Origin: CAYXZQ01 sp964469935
GTDB taxonomy: Archaea > Nanobdellota > Nanobdellia > Woesearchaeales > DSVV01
Assembly (NCBI GenBank): GCA_964469935.1
Contig: CAYXZQ010000023.1
Span: forward strand, 1 to 28,564
Length of the DNA: 28,564 nt
Direction: 5' to 3'
Part shown: in pieces, positions 7,567-14,326 of the stretch
Numbering within the stretch: position 1 is the first letter of the stretch
How the letters are laid out: every line of letters begins with the position of its first letter
Position numbers and translations under genes: made by a program
The notes under the pieces: model-generated
Database searches by the model: none
What the model was told of the DNA's origin: nothing
Seen by the model: only the letters and a program-made list of their open reading frames with translations

Positions 7567-7878
7567 ATGGCAAAAAAGAGCGTCAAGCCTAAGTCTAGGA
7601 AGGCCAAATCAAATGTCCTGAAGAAAGTCAGGCCGGAATTCTCGTTCATGATAGTAAACGGCAAGAATGTCAGGGACCTGCCGGCGCTGGCCCTCGAGAT
7701 AGAGAACCTGGATGACAACATGTTCAGGCATCATGTCAATGAGACCAAGAACGATTTTGCCAACTGGGTCAGGGAGGTCATAGGCGAGATAGAGCTTGCT
7801 GACGCTCTCATGGGCATCAGCACCAAGAAAGACACACAGCTCCAGATTCTGAGGCACATAGTCAAATCCATTGGGTAG
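7567..7878 (+). CDS. DUF5752-like small protein
   Basis: A 103-residue basic protein. After a Lys-rich N-terminus comes FSFMIVNGKNVRDLPAL, then the hallmark FRHHVNETKNDFANWVREVIG and a short ELADAL segment. I recall this H-V-N-x3-N-D-F-x2-W pattern as DUF5752, an uncharacterised family; the name is from memory. The longer frame from 7489 would overlap the GH57 end, whereas ATG at 7567 is preceded by ggggtgg and by a TATA-like element at about 7517-7530, so the shorter form is chosen. It lies 37 bases after GH57 and 8 bases before a larger paralogue, so a role linked to glucan metabolism is likely but unproven. Confidence 0.75.
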   Translation: MAKKSVKPKSRKAKSNVLKKVRPEFSFMIVNGKNVRDLPALALEIENLDDNMFRHHVNETKNDFANWVREVIGEIELADALMGISTKKDTQLQILRHIVKSIG

Positions 7879-7886
7879 GTGAATGC

Positions 7887-8516
7887 ATGATGATAGACGA
7901 TGAAAAGAAACTGGCTGACGTGAGCCCGGACAAGACGTTCAAGACCCATAAGGGCGGGGAGATAAAGAACCTCAGGCAGCTCCAGAGCGTCCTTGGCGAG
8001 ATAAGCCAGGAAAGCTTCGAGCACCATGTCAATGACGAAAGGAACGATTTTGCCAACTGGGTAAAGCATTCTGTCGGGGATGACGAGCTTGCCGACATGC
8101 TTGAAAAGACCGTGGATTTCGAAAAGACCAAGAGGATAATCCAGGACAGGATATCACTCCTCGAGAAGAAGGTTGAGGTCAAAAAGATAAGGGAGAGCCT
8201 TGAAAGCCTCAAGGGCGACACGATCGGAATCGACAGGGTTCCCGACGACCTCCAGAGCCCGGACATGCCTCCTGAGCATCCTCCTGCGGACACAGGACCT
8301 GAAGAGAGCGCCTCATTCGAGGTGAGCGAGGAGCCAAAGAAGATAGAGGACGTGATGCACGGAACAGGCGAGATTGCTAAAGGACCCGTAAAAGGCCTGC
8401 ACGAGAAGCATCCTTTCGAGCACATCAAGACCAACTTATATCTCAGGATAAGGGACATCCTTGTGGGTGTCTTCATCGGGCTCGTACTTGGCTATATCCT
8501 CGGGGCCTATCTCTAG
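7887..8516 (+). CDS. DUF5752-like protein with C-terminal membrane anchor
   Basis: A 209-residue paralogue of the preceding gene. The shared domain occupies about residues 15-70, with FEHHVNDERNDFANWVKHSVGDDELADML; the DNA for the NDFANWV part is almost identical in both genes. It is followed by a charged helical stretch (about 78-110), a Pro/Glu-rich linker, and a C-terminal transmembrane helix rich in Gly spacings (VGVFIGLVLGYILGAYL) that ends the protein. The topology is tail-anchored with the domain in the cytoplasm. It may tether glucan enzymes or granules to the membrane (inference). ATG at 7887 or 7890; aggtga at 7877-7882 fits the second slightly better. The stop overlaps the convergent gene by 4 bases. 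Confidence 0.75.
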   Translation: MMIDDEKKLADVSPDKTFKTHKGGEIKNLRQLQSVLGEISQESFEHHVNDERNDFANWVKHSVGDDELADMLEKTVDFEKTKRIIQDRISLLEKKVEVKKIRESLESLKGDTIGIDRVPDDLQSPDMPPEHPPADTGPEESASFEVSEEPKKIEDVMHGTGEIAKGPVKGLHEKHPFEHIKTNLYLRIRDILVGVFIGLVLGYILGAYL

Positions 8517-8992
8517 ATGCCGTTGCAGAGCGCAGGGAGTGTTTTTTCTGCACAGTAGCCTGCGCAGCAGAGCCTAGCAGTGTGGGATGAATATATGTCC
8601 TTCTTGTCAACATCTATGACCATCTCCACCTCCTGCGGACAGGAGCCCCGGCAATCAGGATAGTAAGGGGTCACGACCTTGTCAAGAGCCCCGTCGATGA
8701 AGAGATCGCAGGAATCCACTTTTTTGTCTGTCCCAAACTCGGCTCTGGCGATGACTATCTGCTTTGTCACAAGGGTGGTGCATATGTCAGTGTCATTCAT
8801 CGGGTCATTGTAGAAATACACGTCCCTGATATAGAACAACGAGTCTTTCCCTGTATCGGGATTTGCCATGCGCATCGTCATGTTGGTAAGCCTTGGCATG
8901 ACCCTGACTGTGGAAAACAACGAATAGGCGATAAGGCCCATGCCTGCTATGAAAAGCAGGACCACGAGAACAACCAGCATTCCCTTTCCCAT
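8513..8992 (-). CDS. Cysteine-rich exported membrane-anchored protein, unknown
   Basis: 159 residues with an N-terminal hydrophobic helix (about 5-27) after a short positively charged start, MGKG. The rest is extracytoplasmic in the simplest topology. It contains eight cysteines in patterns suggesting disulfides or metal binding: DIC, DSC, DCRGSC, RLCCAGYC and ALC. I do not recognise the family. The basic start plus hydrophobic run superficially resembles archaeal pilin-like signal peptides, but no processing motif is convincing. It has its own TATA box at about 9013-9023, 26 bases before the start codon, inside the 3' end of the upstream gene, so it could be leaderless and separately transcribed. 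Confidence 0.65.
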   Translation of the reverse strand: MGKGMLVVLVVLLFIAGMGLIAYSLFSTVRVMPRLTNMTMRMANPDTGKDSLFYIRDVYFYNDPMNDTDICTTLVTKQIVIARAEFGTDKKVDSCDLFIDGALDKVVTPYYPDCRGSCPQEVEMVIDVDKKDIYSSHTARLCCAGYCAEKTLPALCNGI

Positions 8993-9012
8993 CCTGCTAC
9001 ATAAATGCTCTG

Positions 9013-9579
9013 TTATTTAATATTTTGCTGTTTTACAGCCTTTGCAAGCGATGCCTTTGTGCCGGGATAGCTCTTTTCCATCCTGTCGAGGAAGCCGAGA
9101 CTGTATCCACCGAACCTTGGGAAAGTGAGCTTTTTGCTCCTGCAGAAGAGCTCCAGCTCGTCTGCGCTGACATGGCTGAAAAGAGGAAATATCTTGCCCT
9201 GCGCGGGTTGGGAAGGCTTTTTGCCTGAAAACAGGCACTCAAGATAATGGTCCGGCCCTGTCTCCATGGGCAGGGGCGCAAAGGCGATATCAATCCCTTT
9301 CCTGTTCAAAAAATCATTGAGGGCACTGTTCTTGTAAACATAGCTGTCCCATTGTCTGATGCCGAACGAGGAGGCGCTCTTCCTGACGATCTCCACAGCC
9401 GGCAGGAGGTTTCCTGCAAAATAAGCAGAGAGCGGGTCCATGACGAGGATTTTGGTACCTTTATTTATTCCTGCCTTTAGCCTGATGTCCTTTCTCACCC
9501 TTCTCTCGACGACCTTGACAAGGCATCTCCTGCAGAATTCCCCTTTGGCAATCTCCTGTTCACATCTTTTACATCTCAT
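9013..9579 (-). CDS. Degenerate TtuA/Ncs6-like PP-loop protein
   Basis: 188 residues. The N-terminus has two Cys pairs (CKRC, CRRC) followed by VKVVERRVRKDIR, the layout of the N-terminal zinc finger and helix in TtuA/Ncs6 tRNA 2-thiolation enzymes. Where those enzymes have the ATP-binding SGGKDS loop after ILVAV, this protein has ILVMDPLSAYF, so the PP-loop is lost. The C-terminal stretch, PLFSHVSADELELFCRSKKLTFPRFGGYSLGFLDRMEKSYPGTKASL, keeps the shape of the TtuA C-terminus but lacks its Cys ligands (CPY). It is probably a non-catalytic paralogue with an RNA-binding or partner role. ATG at 9579 is 24 bases from a TATA box at 9597-9608; the upstream TTG at 9591 is less likely. Confidence 0.6.
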   Translation of the reverse strand: MRCKRCEQEIAKGEFCRRCLVKVVERRVRKDIRLKAGINKGTKILVMDPLSAYFAGNLLPAVEIVRKSASSFGIRQWDSYVYKNSALNDFLNRKGIDIAFAPLPMETGPDHYLECLFSGKKPSQPAQGKIFPLFSHVSADELELFCRSKKLTFPRFGGYSLGFLDRMEKSYPGTKASLAKAVKQQNIK

Positions 9580-9646
9580 TTTCGTGACCAACCAGTTATT
9601 AATATAAGCAATTTTGTTACTACTCTAAAATGTTCAAAACCGAAAA

Positions 9647-9658
9647 GTTTAAATATAT
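9647..9658 (+). promoter_or_regulatory. TATA box for a plus-strand small transcript
   Basis: gtttaaatatat, centred near 9653, faces into a 120-base stretch with no ORF that ends in a strong hairpin and T-run. A start near 9680 is expected. The same element is nearly symmetric and might serve the minus strand as well. Confidence 0.4.
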
Positions 9659-9679
9659 GGTTAGTTACTCTATAGTAAT

Positions 9680-9775
9680 AATCGGGTTTGGGGCAGATTA
9701 TCACTTCAAAAGCTTCATAATCACCTCTTTTTCCCGCGCAAACACTCACCTAGTGGGTGTTTGCAAGGGTTTTTC
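9680..9775 (+). ncRNA. Candidate small RNA antisense-adjacent to the S16 protease gene
   Basis: The interval has no credible ORF, a TATA box about 27 bases upstream, and a hairpin-plus-T-run terminator at its 3' end, giving a predicted RNA of roughly 95 bases. Inside, GATTAT at 9696-9701 can pair either with ATAATC at 9678-9683 or with ATAATC at 9717-9722, two mutually exclusive helices. No tRNA, C/D box or RNase P/SRP signature is visible. The transcript would stop just before the 3' end of the protease gene on the other strand, so read-through would be antisense to it. This is inferred from signals only. Confidence 0.35.
9738..9774 (+). terminator. Strong hairpin followed by T-run (plus strand)
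   Basis: GCAAACACTCAC (9738-9749) pairs with GTGGGTGTTTGC (9753-9764): twelve pairs, one of them G-U, around a three-base loop CTA. It is followed by aaggg and five T. On the minus strand the hairpin is followed by purine-rich sequence, so the intrinsic-terminator arrangement holds only for a plus-strand transcript. Confidence 0.6.
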
Positions 9776-9776
9776 T

Positions 9777-11567
9777 CTATCTTCTTCTTGCATGACCCTT
9801 CTTTGCATCTCTGCCCTTGATCTGGATGCTGATATGGCCCTCTTTTTCACGCCTCTTCCTGCGCCTTGCAAGAATGCCTATGAATACGCCGAGGATAATA
9901 CCAAGGAAGAATATGAGGACGAGCCTCATGTCAGGAAGGTCCAGGGTCTTTTTTTTCGGGTTCGAGAAGTATATGTCCAGATTGCTGAGCTCAAGCGCGT
10001 ATTCTGTGTATATCAGGGCTGAGTATATGTCGGAGTCCTTGAGAGACTTTGCGTATTCATAATAGCTGTAGCCGAGTATGGGCAGGTTGCCCTTGTCCAG
10101 CTGGGAAGCTATCTGGTCATTCGCGAGCTCAAGCTTCGTCTGGAGATAGTCAGGTATCTGGTCCTCTGACACGCCGATGATTCCAAGCACCACGTCAGCC
10201 TCAGCCTTGGCCTTGCTCGCCTCAAACAGGCAGAGGGAGTATTCACCGGAAGCCTGATCAGCATATGTCCTGTCAAGCAGCGCCCTAGTGTTGCTCAGCT
10301 GGTTAGGAAGGTAGAGCTGGACATACTGGTATCTCTCCTCTGCCTCTGAAAGCTTCTCTGCGCAGGAATTCTTCAGGGTTTCCTGGCTCAGGACCAGGCT
10401 CTTTCCCGAAAGACCGAAGAATGCGCTCCAGGAGACGGCGCTGATATATCTCTCCCTGGCGTAGGCCAGGTAGTATATGGCATCAGCGGTGTCATTGGAC
10501 TTGAGGCCCTGGATGCTGTTGTTGAGATAGTCTTCTGCGTCTATGAGCCTCTCCCTCACTATCTCGTAGGTCTGGAGGTCGGTCAGGGTCGCAAGCTTTC
10601 TCGATTCGATGGACGATTCGAAGAGCGTTATGTTTGCTTCAAGCTCATCGATGCCAGCTTGGATACCTGGCCTGGTGATATTATCCTCTATCATTATCTC
10701 GTCGGCAAGCCTTATGTTTGCGCCGAAGCAGTAGCTTGCCCTGGAATAGTACTCGGCAAGCTTCCCTGCGGTATCCGCTTTCTTAGAGAGGTTCTGTGCA
10801 GCGAGGAAGTTCCTGGAATCCTTGAGCGCAACTTTTGAAGATAGCTCCACGGTCCTGCTGCACAGCCTGCCTGATATTTCCTCCATCGTGTTTGTGTACT
10901 GCGGGGTAACATTGACCTCCTTGTAGTCCTTCTTGTGGCTTACGCCCGTGAACTGGTAGTACGCCTCGTCGATTGTCGCAACCTCCATGACGTCGATGCC
11001 CAGGGTTTTGCCGTATGCGAAGAGGTCCACTGTCTCGTTTGTGCCGTTGACCTCATCGGTGATGTACCTCTCCCCCTTGGGGATGAGGACCTTGGTGAGA
11101 TTGAATTCTGCTGCTGCCTGTATCTTCTGCTGGACACCGCCGACAGGACCTATCAACCCTCCTGAGTTGATCGTGCCTGTGATAGCTATCTTAGGGTCCA
11201 GCTTCCTGTCGTCGAGGGCAGCTGCCGTAAGCACTGTCAGCGCACTTCCCGCACTCGGGCCACCGACTATAGCCGAGTTGGACCTTATGGTATAGAAAAA
11301 GTCGAGGTCATTGCAGTCTAGCTGGAGATAGCTGCAGGCTATGCTCTTCCCGAACCTTGTGGATATCTGAGTGTCCACCCTTGTGAAAGGGAACGTGTCG
11401 ATAAACACCCTGCCTGAGCCGGGCACGAGGTCCAGGTAGAGGTCTGCCACCATGCCATGGGGCTGTGCTGTGGACTCTGATACTGCAAGAAGATACATAT
11501 GGTATGTCTTTGCATGCGCAAGGGGCACCAGGAGCAAAAAAATCAGCAGCATATATCTTTTTTTCAT
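9777..11567 (-). CDS. Secreted, membrane-anchored Lon-like (S16) serine protease
   Basis: 596 residues. A signal peptide (MKKRYMLLIFLLLVPLAHA) is followed by an S16 protease domain. VGGPSAGSA holds the catalytic Ser105, and GPVGGVQQKIQAA holds Lys148. They are 43 residues apart, the same spacing as the Ser/Lys dyad of Lon. There is no AAA+ ATPase domain. Residues about 230-540 are helical and repeat-like, and a C-terminal transmembrane helix (LVLIFFLGIILGVFIGIL) with a very basic cytoplasmic tail closes the protein. It resembles the archaeal COG1750 'predicted serine protease' group. The protease domain faces outside. ATG at 11567 is chosen: a TATA box at 11591-11600 is 29 bases away and would overlap the longer start at 11591. 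Confidence 0.85.
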   Translation of the reverse strand: MKKRYMLLIFLLLVPLAHAKTYHMYLLAVSESTAQPHGMVADLYLDLVPGSGRVFIDTFPFTRVDTQISTRFGKSIACSYLQLDCNDLDFFYTIRSNSAIVGGPSAGSALTVLTAAALDDRKLDPKIAITGTINSGGLIGPVGGVQQKIQAAAEFNLTKVLIPKGERYITDEVNGTNETVDLFAYGKTLGIDVMEVATIDEAYYQFTGVSHKKDYKEVNVTPQYTNTMEEISGRLCSRTVELSSKVALKDSRNFLAAQNLSKKADTAGKLAEYYSRASYCFGANIRLADEIMIEDNITRPGIQAGIDELEANITLFESSIESRKLATLTDLQTYEIVRERLIDAEDYLNNSIQGLKSNDTADAIYYLAYARERYISAVSWSAFFGLSGKSLVLSQETLKNSCAEKLSEAEERYQYVQLYLPNQLSNTRALLDRTYADQASGEYSLCLFEASKAKAEADVVLGIIGVSEDQIPDYLQTKLELANDQIASQLDKGNLPILGYSYYEYAKSLKDSDIYSALIYTEYALELSNLDIYFSNPKKKTLDLPDMRLVLIFFLGIILGVFIGILARRRKRREKEGHISIQIKGRDAKKGHARRR

Positions 11568-11642
11568 GGATAATCGAGGATGCTCATCCATTTTATATGC
11601 ATTGCGGTTTGAAGACAGGGTGGCTATAATGCCTACCGCAAT

Positions 11643-11711
11643 ATTTATATAAAATATAGAAATTCACCCGATAACCGGATTTCAAGGTAAATATTATGAT
11701 CTACAGGAGGG
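11643..11711 (+). promoter_or_regulatory. Thermosome promoter and strong SD site
   Basis: A TATA box, atttatataaaa (11643-11654), is expected to start transcription near 11677, giving a leader of about 40 bases. The SD aggaggg at 11705-11711 is six bases before ATG 11718 and abuts ATG 11712, so it decides the start in favour of 11718. Confidence 0.65.
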
Positions 11712-11717
11712 ATGATT

Positions 11718-13361
11718 ATGTCAAACCAGGTACAGCCGATATTCATACTGCCTGAAGGGACCCAGCGCTCCCAGGGCAGGAATGCACAGAAGAACAACAT
11801 CATGGCAGCCAAGATGGTGGCTGAGACAGTGAGGACCACCCTAGGTCCCAAGGGCATGGACAAGATGCTCGTCGATTCACTAGGTGATGTCGTCGTCACA
11901 AACGACGGCGTGACTATCCTCGAGGAGATGACCATCGAGCACCCGTCAGCCAAGATGATAGTAGAGGTCGCAAAGACCCAGGAAGACGAGGTGGGAGACG
12001 GAACGACAACAGCAGTCGTCCTTGCAGGAGAGTTCCTCAAGAGGGCAGAGGAGCTTCTTGAGCAGGACATCCACCCGACAGTCATCGCAAAGGGCTACAG
12101 GATGGGAGCAGCGAAGGCACAGGAGGTGCTTGTCTCGCTATCCGAGCCCCTCACCGAGAAGGATACCGACCTGCTGAAAAAGATAGCAGGGACAGCCATG
12201 ACCGGAAAGGGCGCGGAGTCTGCCAAAGACATCCTTGCTGGCCTTTCTGTCAAGGCGGTACTTCAGGTCATGGACAAGTCGGACGACGGCATATCCATAA
12301 ACCTCGACGACATCAAGATAGAGAAGAAGGTTGGGGCGTCGTACAATGATTCTGAGCTTATAAACGGGATAGTGATAGACAAGGAGAGGGTCCATTCCGC
12401 GATGCCAAGGACGGTAAGGGACGCGAAGATCGCGCTTGTCGACTCTGCGCTGGAAATAAAGAACACCGAGATAGACGCAAAGATCCAGATAACCGATCCG
12501 GCCCAGCTCCAGGCCTTCCTCAGGCAGGAAGAGACCATGCTTCGGGAAATGGTGGAAAAGGTGGCAAAATCAGGCGCAAATGTCCTTCTCTGCCAGAAAG
12601 GGATCGACGATATGGCCCAGCATTACCTCGCCAAGAAGGGGATAATGGCAGTAAGGAGGGTCAAGAAGTCGGACATGGAGAAGCTTTCACGCGCCACAGG
12701 CGGCTCGGTCGTCACGAATCTGGACGACATGAGTGCATCAGACCTGGGCAAGGCAGGGCTTGTCGAGGAGACTAAGGTGGGAGACGAGGAGATGACCTAT
12801 ATCAGGGACTGCAAGAACGCCAAGTCAGTGACCATACTCATAAGAGGCGGTACAGAGCATGTTGTCGACGAGATTAAGCGGGCTGTGGAGGATGCAGTGG
12901 GAGACCTCGCAAGCGCAATCAAGGGCGGAAAGGTCCTTGCCGGGGCAGGGGCGCCTGAGATGGAGCTTGCAAAGGAGATAAGAAAATATTCCGCATCGCT
13001 CTCCGGAAGGGAGCAGCTCGCAGTCAAGGCGTTTGCGGACTCCATGGAGATAATACCGCGTACGCTCGCTGAGAACGCCGGGCTTGATCCAATAGATGTG
13101 CTTGCAGACCTCAAGGCCGCCCATGACAAGGGAAGGAAATGGGCAGGAATCGACGTCTTTTCAGGAAAGACCATGGATGCCTGGAAGCACGGCGTGATCG
13201 AGCCTCTCAAGATAAAGACTCAGGCAGTAAGCTCTGCATCAGAGGTGGCTGTGATGATCCTGAGAATCGATGACGTGATAGCCTCTGCCGGCGGCCCTGC
13301 AGGGGGCGATATGCCTCAGGGAGGGATGCCTCCGGGCATGGGCGGCATGCACGGGATGTGA
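11718..13361 (+). CDS. thsA: Thermosome subunit (group II chaperonin)
   Basis: 547 residues matching archaeal thermosome subunits end to end. The N-terminus FILPEGTQRSQGRNAQKNNI is followed by TTLGPKGMDKMLVDSLGDVVVTNDGVTIL (ATP site) and EVGDGTTTAVVLAGEFL, with the catalytic Asp in the GDGTT motif. The apical domain contains the helical protrusion region, and the C-terminal equatorial half contains VLAGAGAPEMELAKEIR and LDPIDVLADL. The tail is Gly/Met-rich (GGM repeats), as in many chaperonins, and lies in the central cavity. It forms a double-ring ATP-dependent folding machine in the cytoplasm. Only one subunit gene lies in the window, so whether the complex is homo- or hetero-oligomeric is open. 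The gene stands alone with its own promoter. Confidence 0.97.
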   Translation: MSNQVQPIFILPEGTQRSQGRNAQKNNIMAAKMVAETVRTTLGPKGMDKMLVDSLGDVVVTNDGVTILEEMTIEHPSAKMIVEVAKTQEDEVGDGTTTAVVLAGEFLKRAEELLEQDIHPTVIAKGYRMGAAKAQEVLVSLSEPLTEKDTDLLKKIAGTAMTGKGAESAKDILAGLSVKAVLQVMDKSDDGISINLDDIKIEKKVGASYNDSELINGIVIDKERVHSAMPRTVRDAKIALVDSALEIKNTEIDAKIQITDPAQLQAFLRQEETMLREMVEKVAKSGANVLLCQKGIDDMAQHYLAKKGIMAVRRVKKSDMEKLSRATGGSVVTNLDDMSASDLGKAGLVEETKVGDEEMTYIRDCKNAKSVTILIRGGTEHVVDEIKRAVEDAVGDLASAIKGGKVLAGAGAPEMELAKEIRKYSASLSGREQLAVKAFADSMEIIPRTLAENAGLDPIDVLADLKAAHDKGRKWAGIDVFSGKTMDAWKHGVIEPLKIKTQAVSSASEVAVMILRIDDVIASAGGPAGGDMPQGGMPPGMGGMHGM

Positions 13362-13376
13362 AAAACTTTCCATTAA

Positions 13377-13399
13377 TTTTATAAAGCTTTCTGTTTTTT
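13377..13399 (+). promoter_or_regulatory. Promoter of the 103-residue gene, with T-run
   Basis: TATA box ttttataaag at 13377-13386 is centred 25 bases before ATG 13407, fitting a leaderless start. The following run of seven T at 13393-13399 is also well placed to terminate the thermosome transcript. Confidence 0.5.
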
Positions 13400-13406
13400 T
13401 AATAGC

Positions 13407-13718
13407 ATGGCAAATTGGAAAAAGCAGTCTGACAGCAGGGGCTTTACTGCCGAATATCTCAAGTTCGAGGATGGCGAGACAAAGGAGCTAACTGTTTCTG
13501 AGTGGAAATTCGGCAGTTTCCCTTCAGGATATCTCTTCAGGTGCTATGTCACAAAGGAGAACGGAGAAGAGGTCGACAAGATTTGGACCATCTGGGACTA
13601 CCAGAGCGTCCAGAGATTGAAGAAGGTCCTCGGGACAAAAAGCACGTTCGGGACAAAGGAGATAAAGGTCAAGATGACTGTCAGCGAAGACGACGAGAGC
13701 ACGTTCGAGTTTGTCTGA
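13407..13718 (+). CDS. Conserved-looking small protein of unknown function
   Basis: 103 residues, soluble, with no signal peptide or membrane segment. The composition suggests a compact beta-rich fold with paired aromatic and charged strands (WKFGSFPSGYLFRCYVTKENGEEV, KIWTIWDYQSVQRLKKVL) and an acidic C-terminus ending ESTFEFV. I do not recognise the family. It could be an OB-like or small nucleic-acid or partner-binding protein, but nothing specific shows this. A TATA box 25 bases before ATG implies a leaderless single-gene mRNA. The tRNA gene follows on the other strand, 57 bases from its stop. Confidence 0.7.
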   Translation: MANWKKQSDSRGFTAEYLKFEDGETKELTVSEWKFGSFPSGYLFRCYVTKENGEEVDKIWTIWDYQSVQRLKKVLGTKSTFGTKEIKVKMTVSEDDESTFEFV

Positions 13719-13775
13719 ACTTGATATCGCATCATAACTGGTTCATGGTTCCTGTAAGACTTGGAGGAAAAAAGG

Positions 13776-13901
13776 TGCCGGCGACGGGATCTGAACCCGC
13801 GACCTCTAGATGACCCGGCCATGAGATTATTCATCGGGACTGCTCCCTCATCACTCAAAACATATGAGTCTAGCGCTCTAACCAGGCTGAGCTACGCCGG
13901 C
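13776..13901 (-). tRNA. tRNA-Met (CAU) with 51-base intron
   Basis: On the minus strand the acceptor stem GCCGGCG/CGCCGGC, D-arm GCTC...GAGC, anticodon stem CTAGA/TCTAG and T-arm with TTCAGAT all form, with discriminator A73 at 13776. The anticodon loop is CTCATA-A, giving CAU. An intron of 51 bases (13812-13862) interrupts it one base 3' of the anticodon, the canonical archaeal 37/38 site. The exons are 13863-13901 (39 bases) and 13776-13811 (36 bases). CCA is not encoded. The G1-C72 pair and absence of initiator features make this an elongator tRNA-Met; a lysidine/agmatidine-type tRNA-Ile with CAU cannot be fully excluded. A TATA box at 13925-13936 fits its promoter. Confidence 0.9.
13812..13862 (-). 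other. tRNA intron (bulge-helix-bulge type expected)
   Basis: The 51-base intron of the CAU tRNA. It can fold internally (GGGA with TCCC; ATGAG with CTCAT), bringing the splice sites together for the archaeal splicing endonuclease. It contains GTGATGA, which matches a C-box, but no matching D-box is seen, so a guide-RNA function is not claimed. Confidence 0.75.
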
Positions 13902-13924
13902 ATGAGCCTGAAAAAAAAACAACA

Positions 13925-13936
13925 CTTTTATAAAGG
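13925..13936. promoter_or_regulatory. Symmetric TATA box between tRNA and membrane-protein genes
   Basis: cttttataaagg is nearly its own reverse complement. On the minus strand it is about 30 bases before the tRNA 5' end; on the plus strand it is about 39 bases before ATG 13970, giving a leader of about 13 bases. It may drive both genes. Confidence 0.55.
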
Positions 13937-13969
13937 TTTCTAGTTTATCCGGCTCAATAGGGAATCGAC

Positions 13970-14326
13970 ATGAAGAGAAGGACATCAAGCCTGATATCGA
14001 AGATTGGGACGTGGTCGTTCATAATAGGGGTATTGATAGCGGTCTTTTCCGGGTTCTTCAGGCTGACGCCGCAGGTAGTATCCATACTGGTCGTCCTAGG
14101 AGTCATAGTCGGGCTCCTCAACGTGACAGGGAACGAGGCCATGACTTTCCTTCTGGCATCAGTGTCGATGGTGGTGATATCGAGCCTGGGCTCGCCTGCC
14201 TTCAGCGGGATATCTGTAATCGGCGCGACCCTCCAGAGGATGCTCAACAACCTCATAATATTCGTGATTCCCGCATCGATGATAGTCGCCCTGAGGGCGA
14301 TTCTAACCCTGGCCTACAAGCGATGA
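13970..14326 (+). CDS. Small four-helix membrane protein, unknown
   Basis: 118 residues. A basic N-terminus (MKRRTSSLISK) is followed by four predicted transmembrane helices at about 13-30, 34-52, 57-80 and 95-115, with a basic end (AYKR). No catalytic or transport motif is visible, and I do not recognise the family. It shares a TATA region with the divergent tRNA gene. Its last 24 bases overlap the end of the convergent HIT gene, so the two transcripts would be complementary at their 3' ends. Confidence 0.65.
   Translation: MKRRTSSLISKIGTWSFIIGVLIAVFSGFFRLTPQVVSILVVLGVIVGLLNVTGNEAMTFLLASVSMVVISSLGSPAFSGISVIGATLQRMLNNLIIFVIPASMIVALRAILTLAYKR

Noticed and set aside
9630..10022. 130-codon plus-strand ORF across the small-RNA candidate
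   Set aside because: Mostly antisense to the well-supported S16 protease gene and it reads straight through the 12-pair hairpin.
11568..11591. Longer start of the S16 protease (MDEHPRLS)
   Set aside because: It would overlap the TATA box and put charged residues before an otherwise standard signal peptide.
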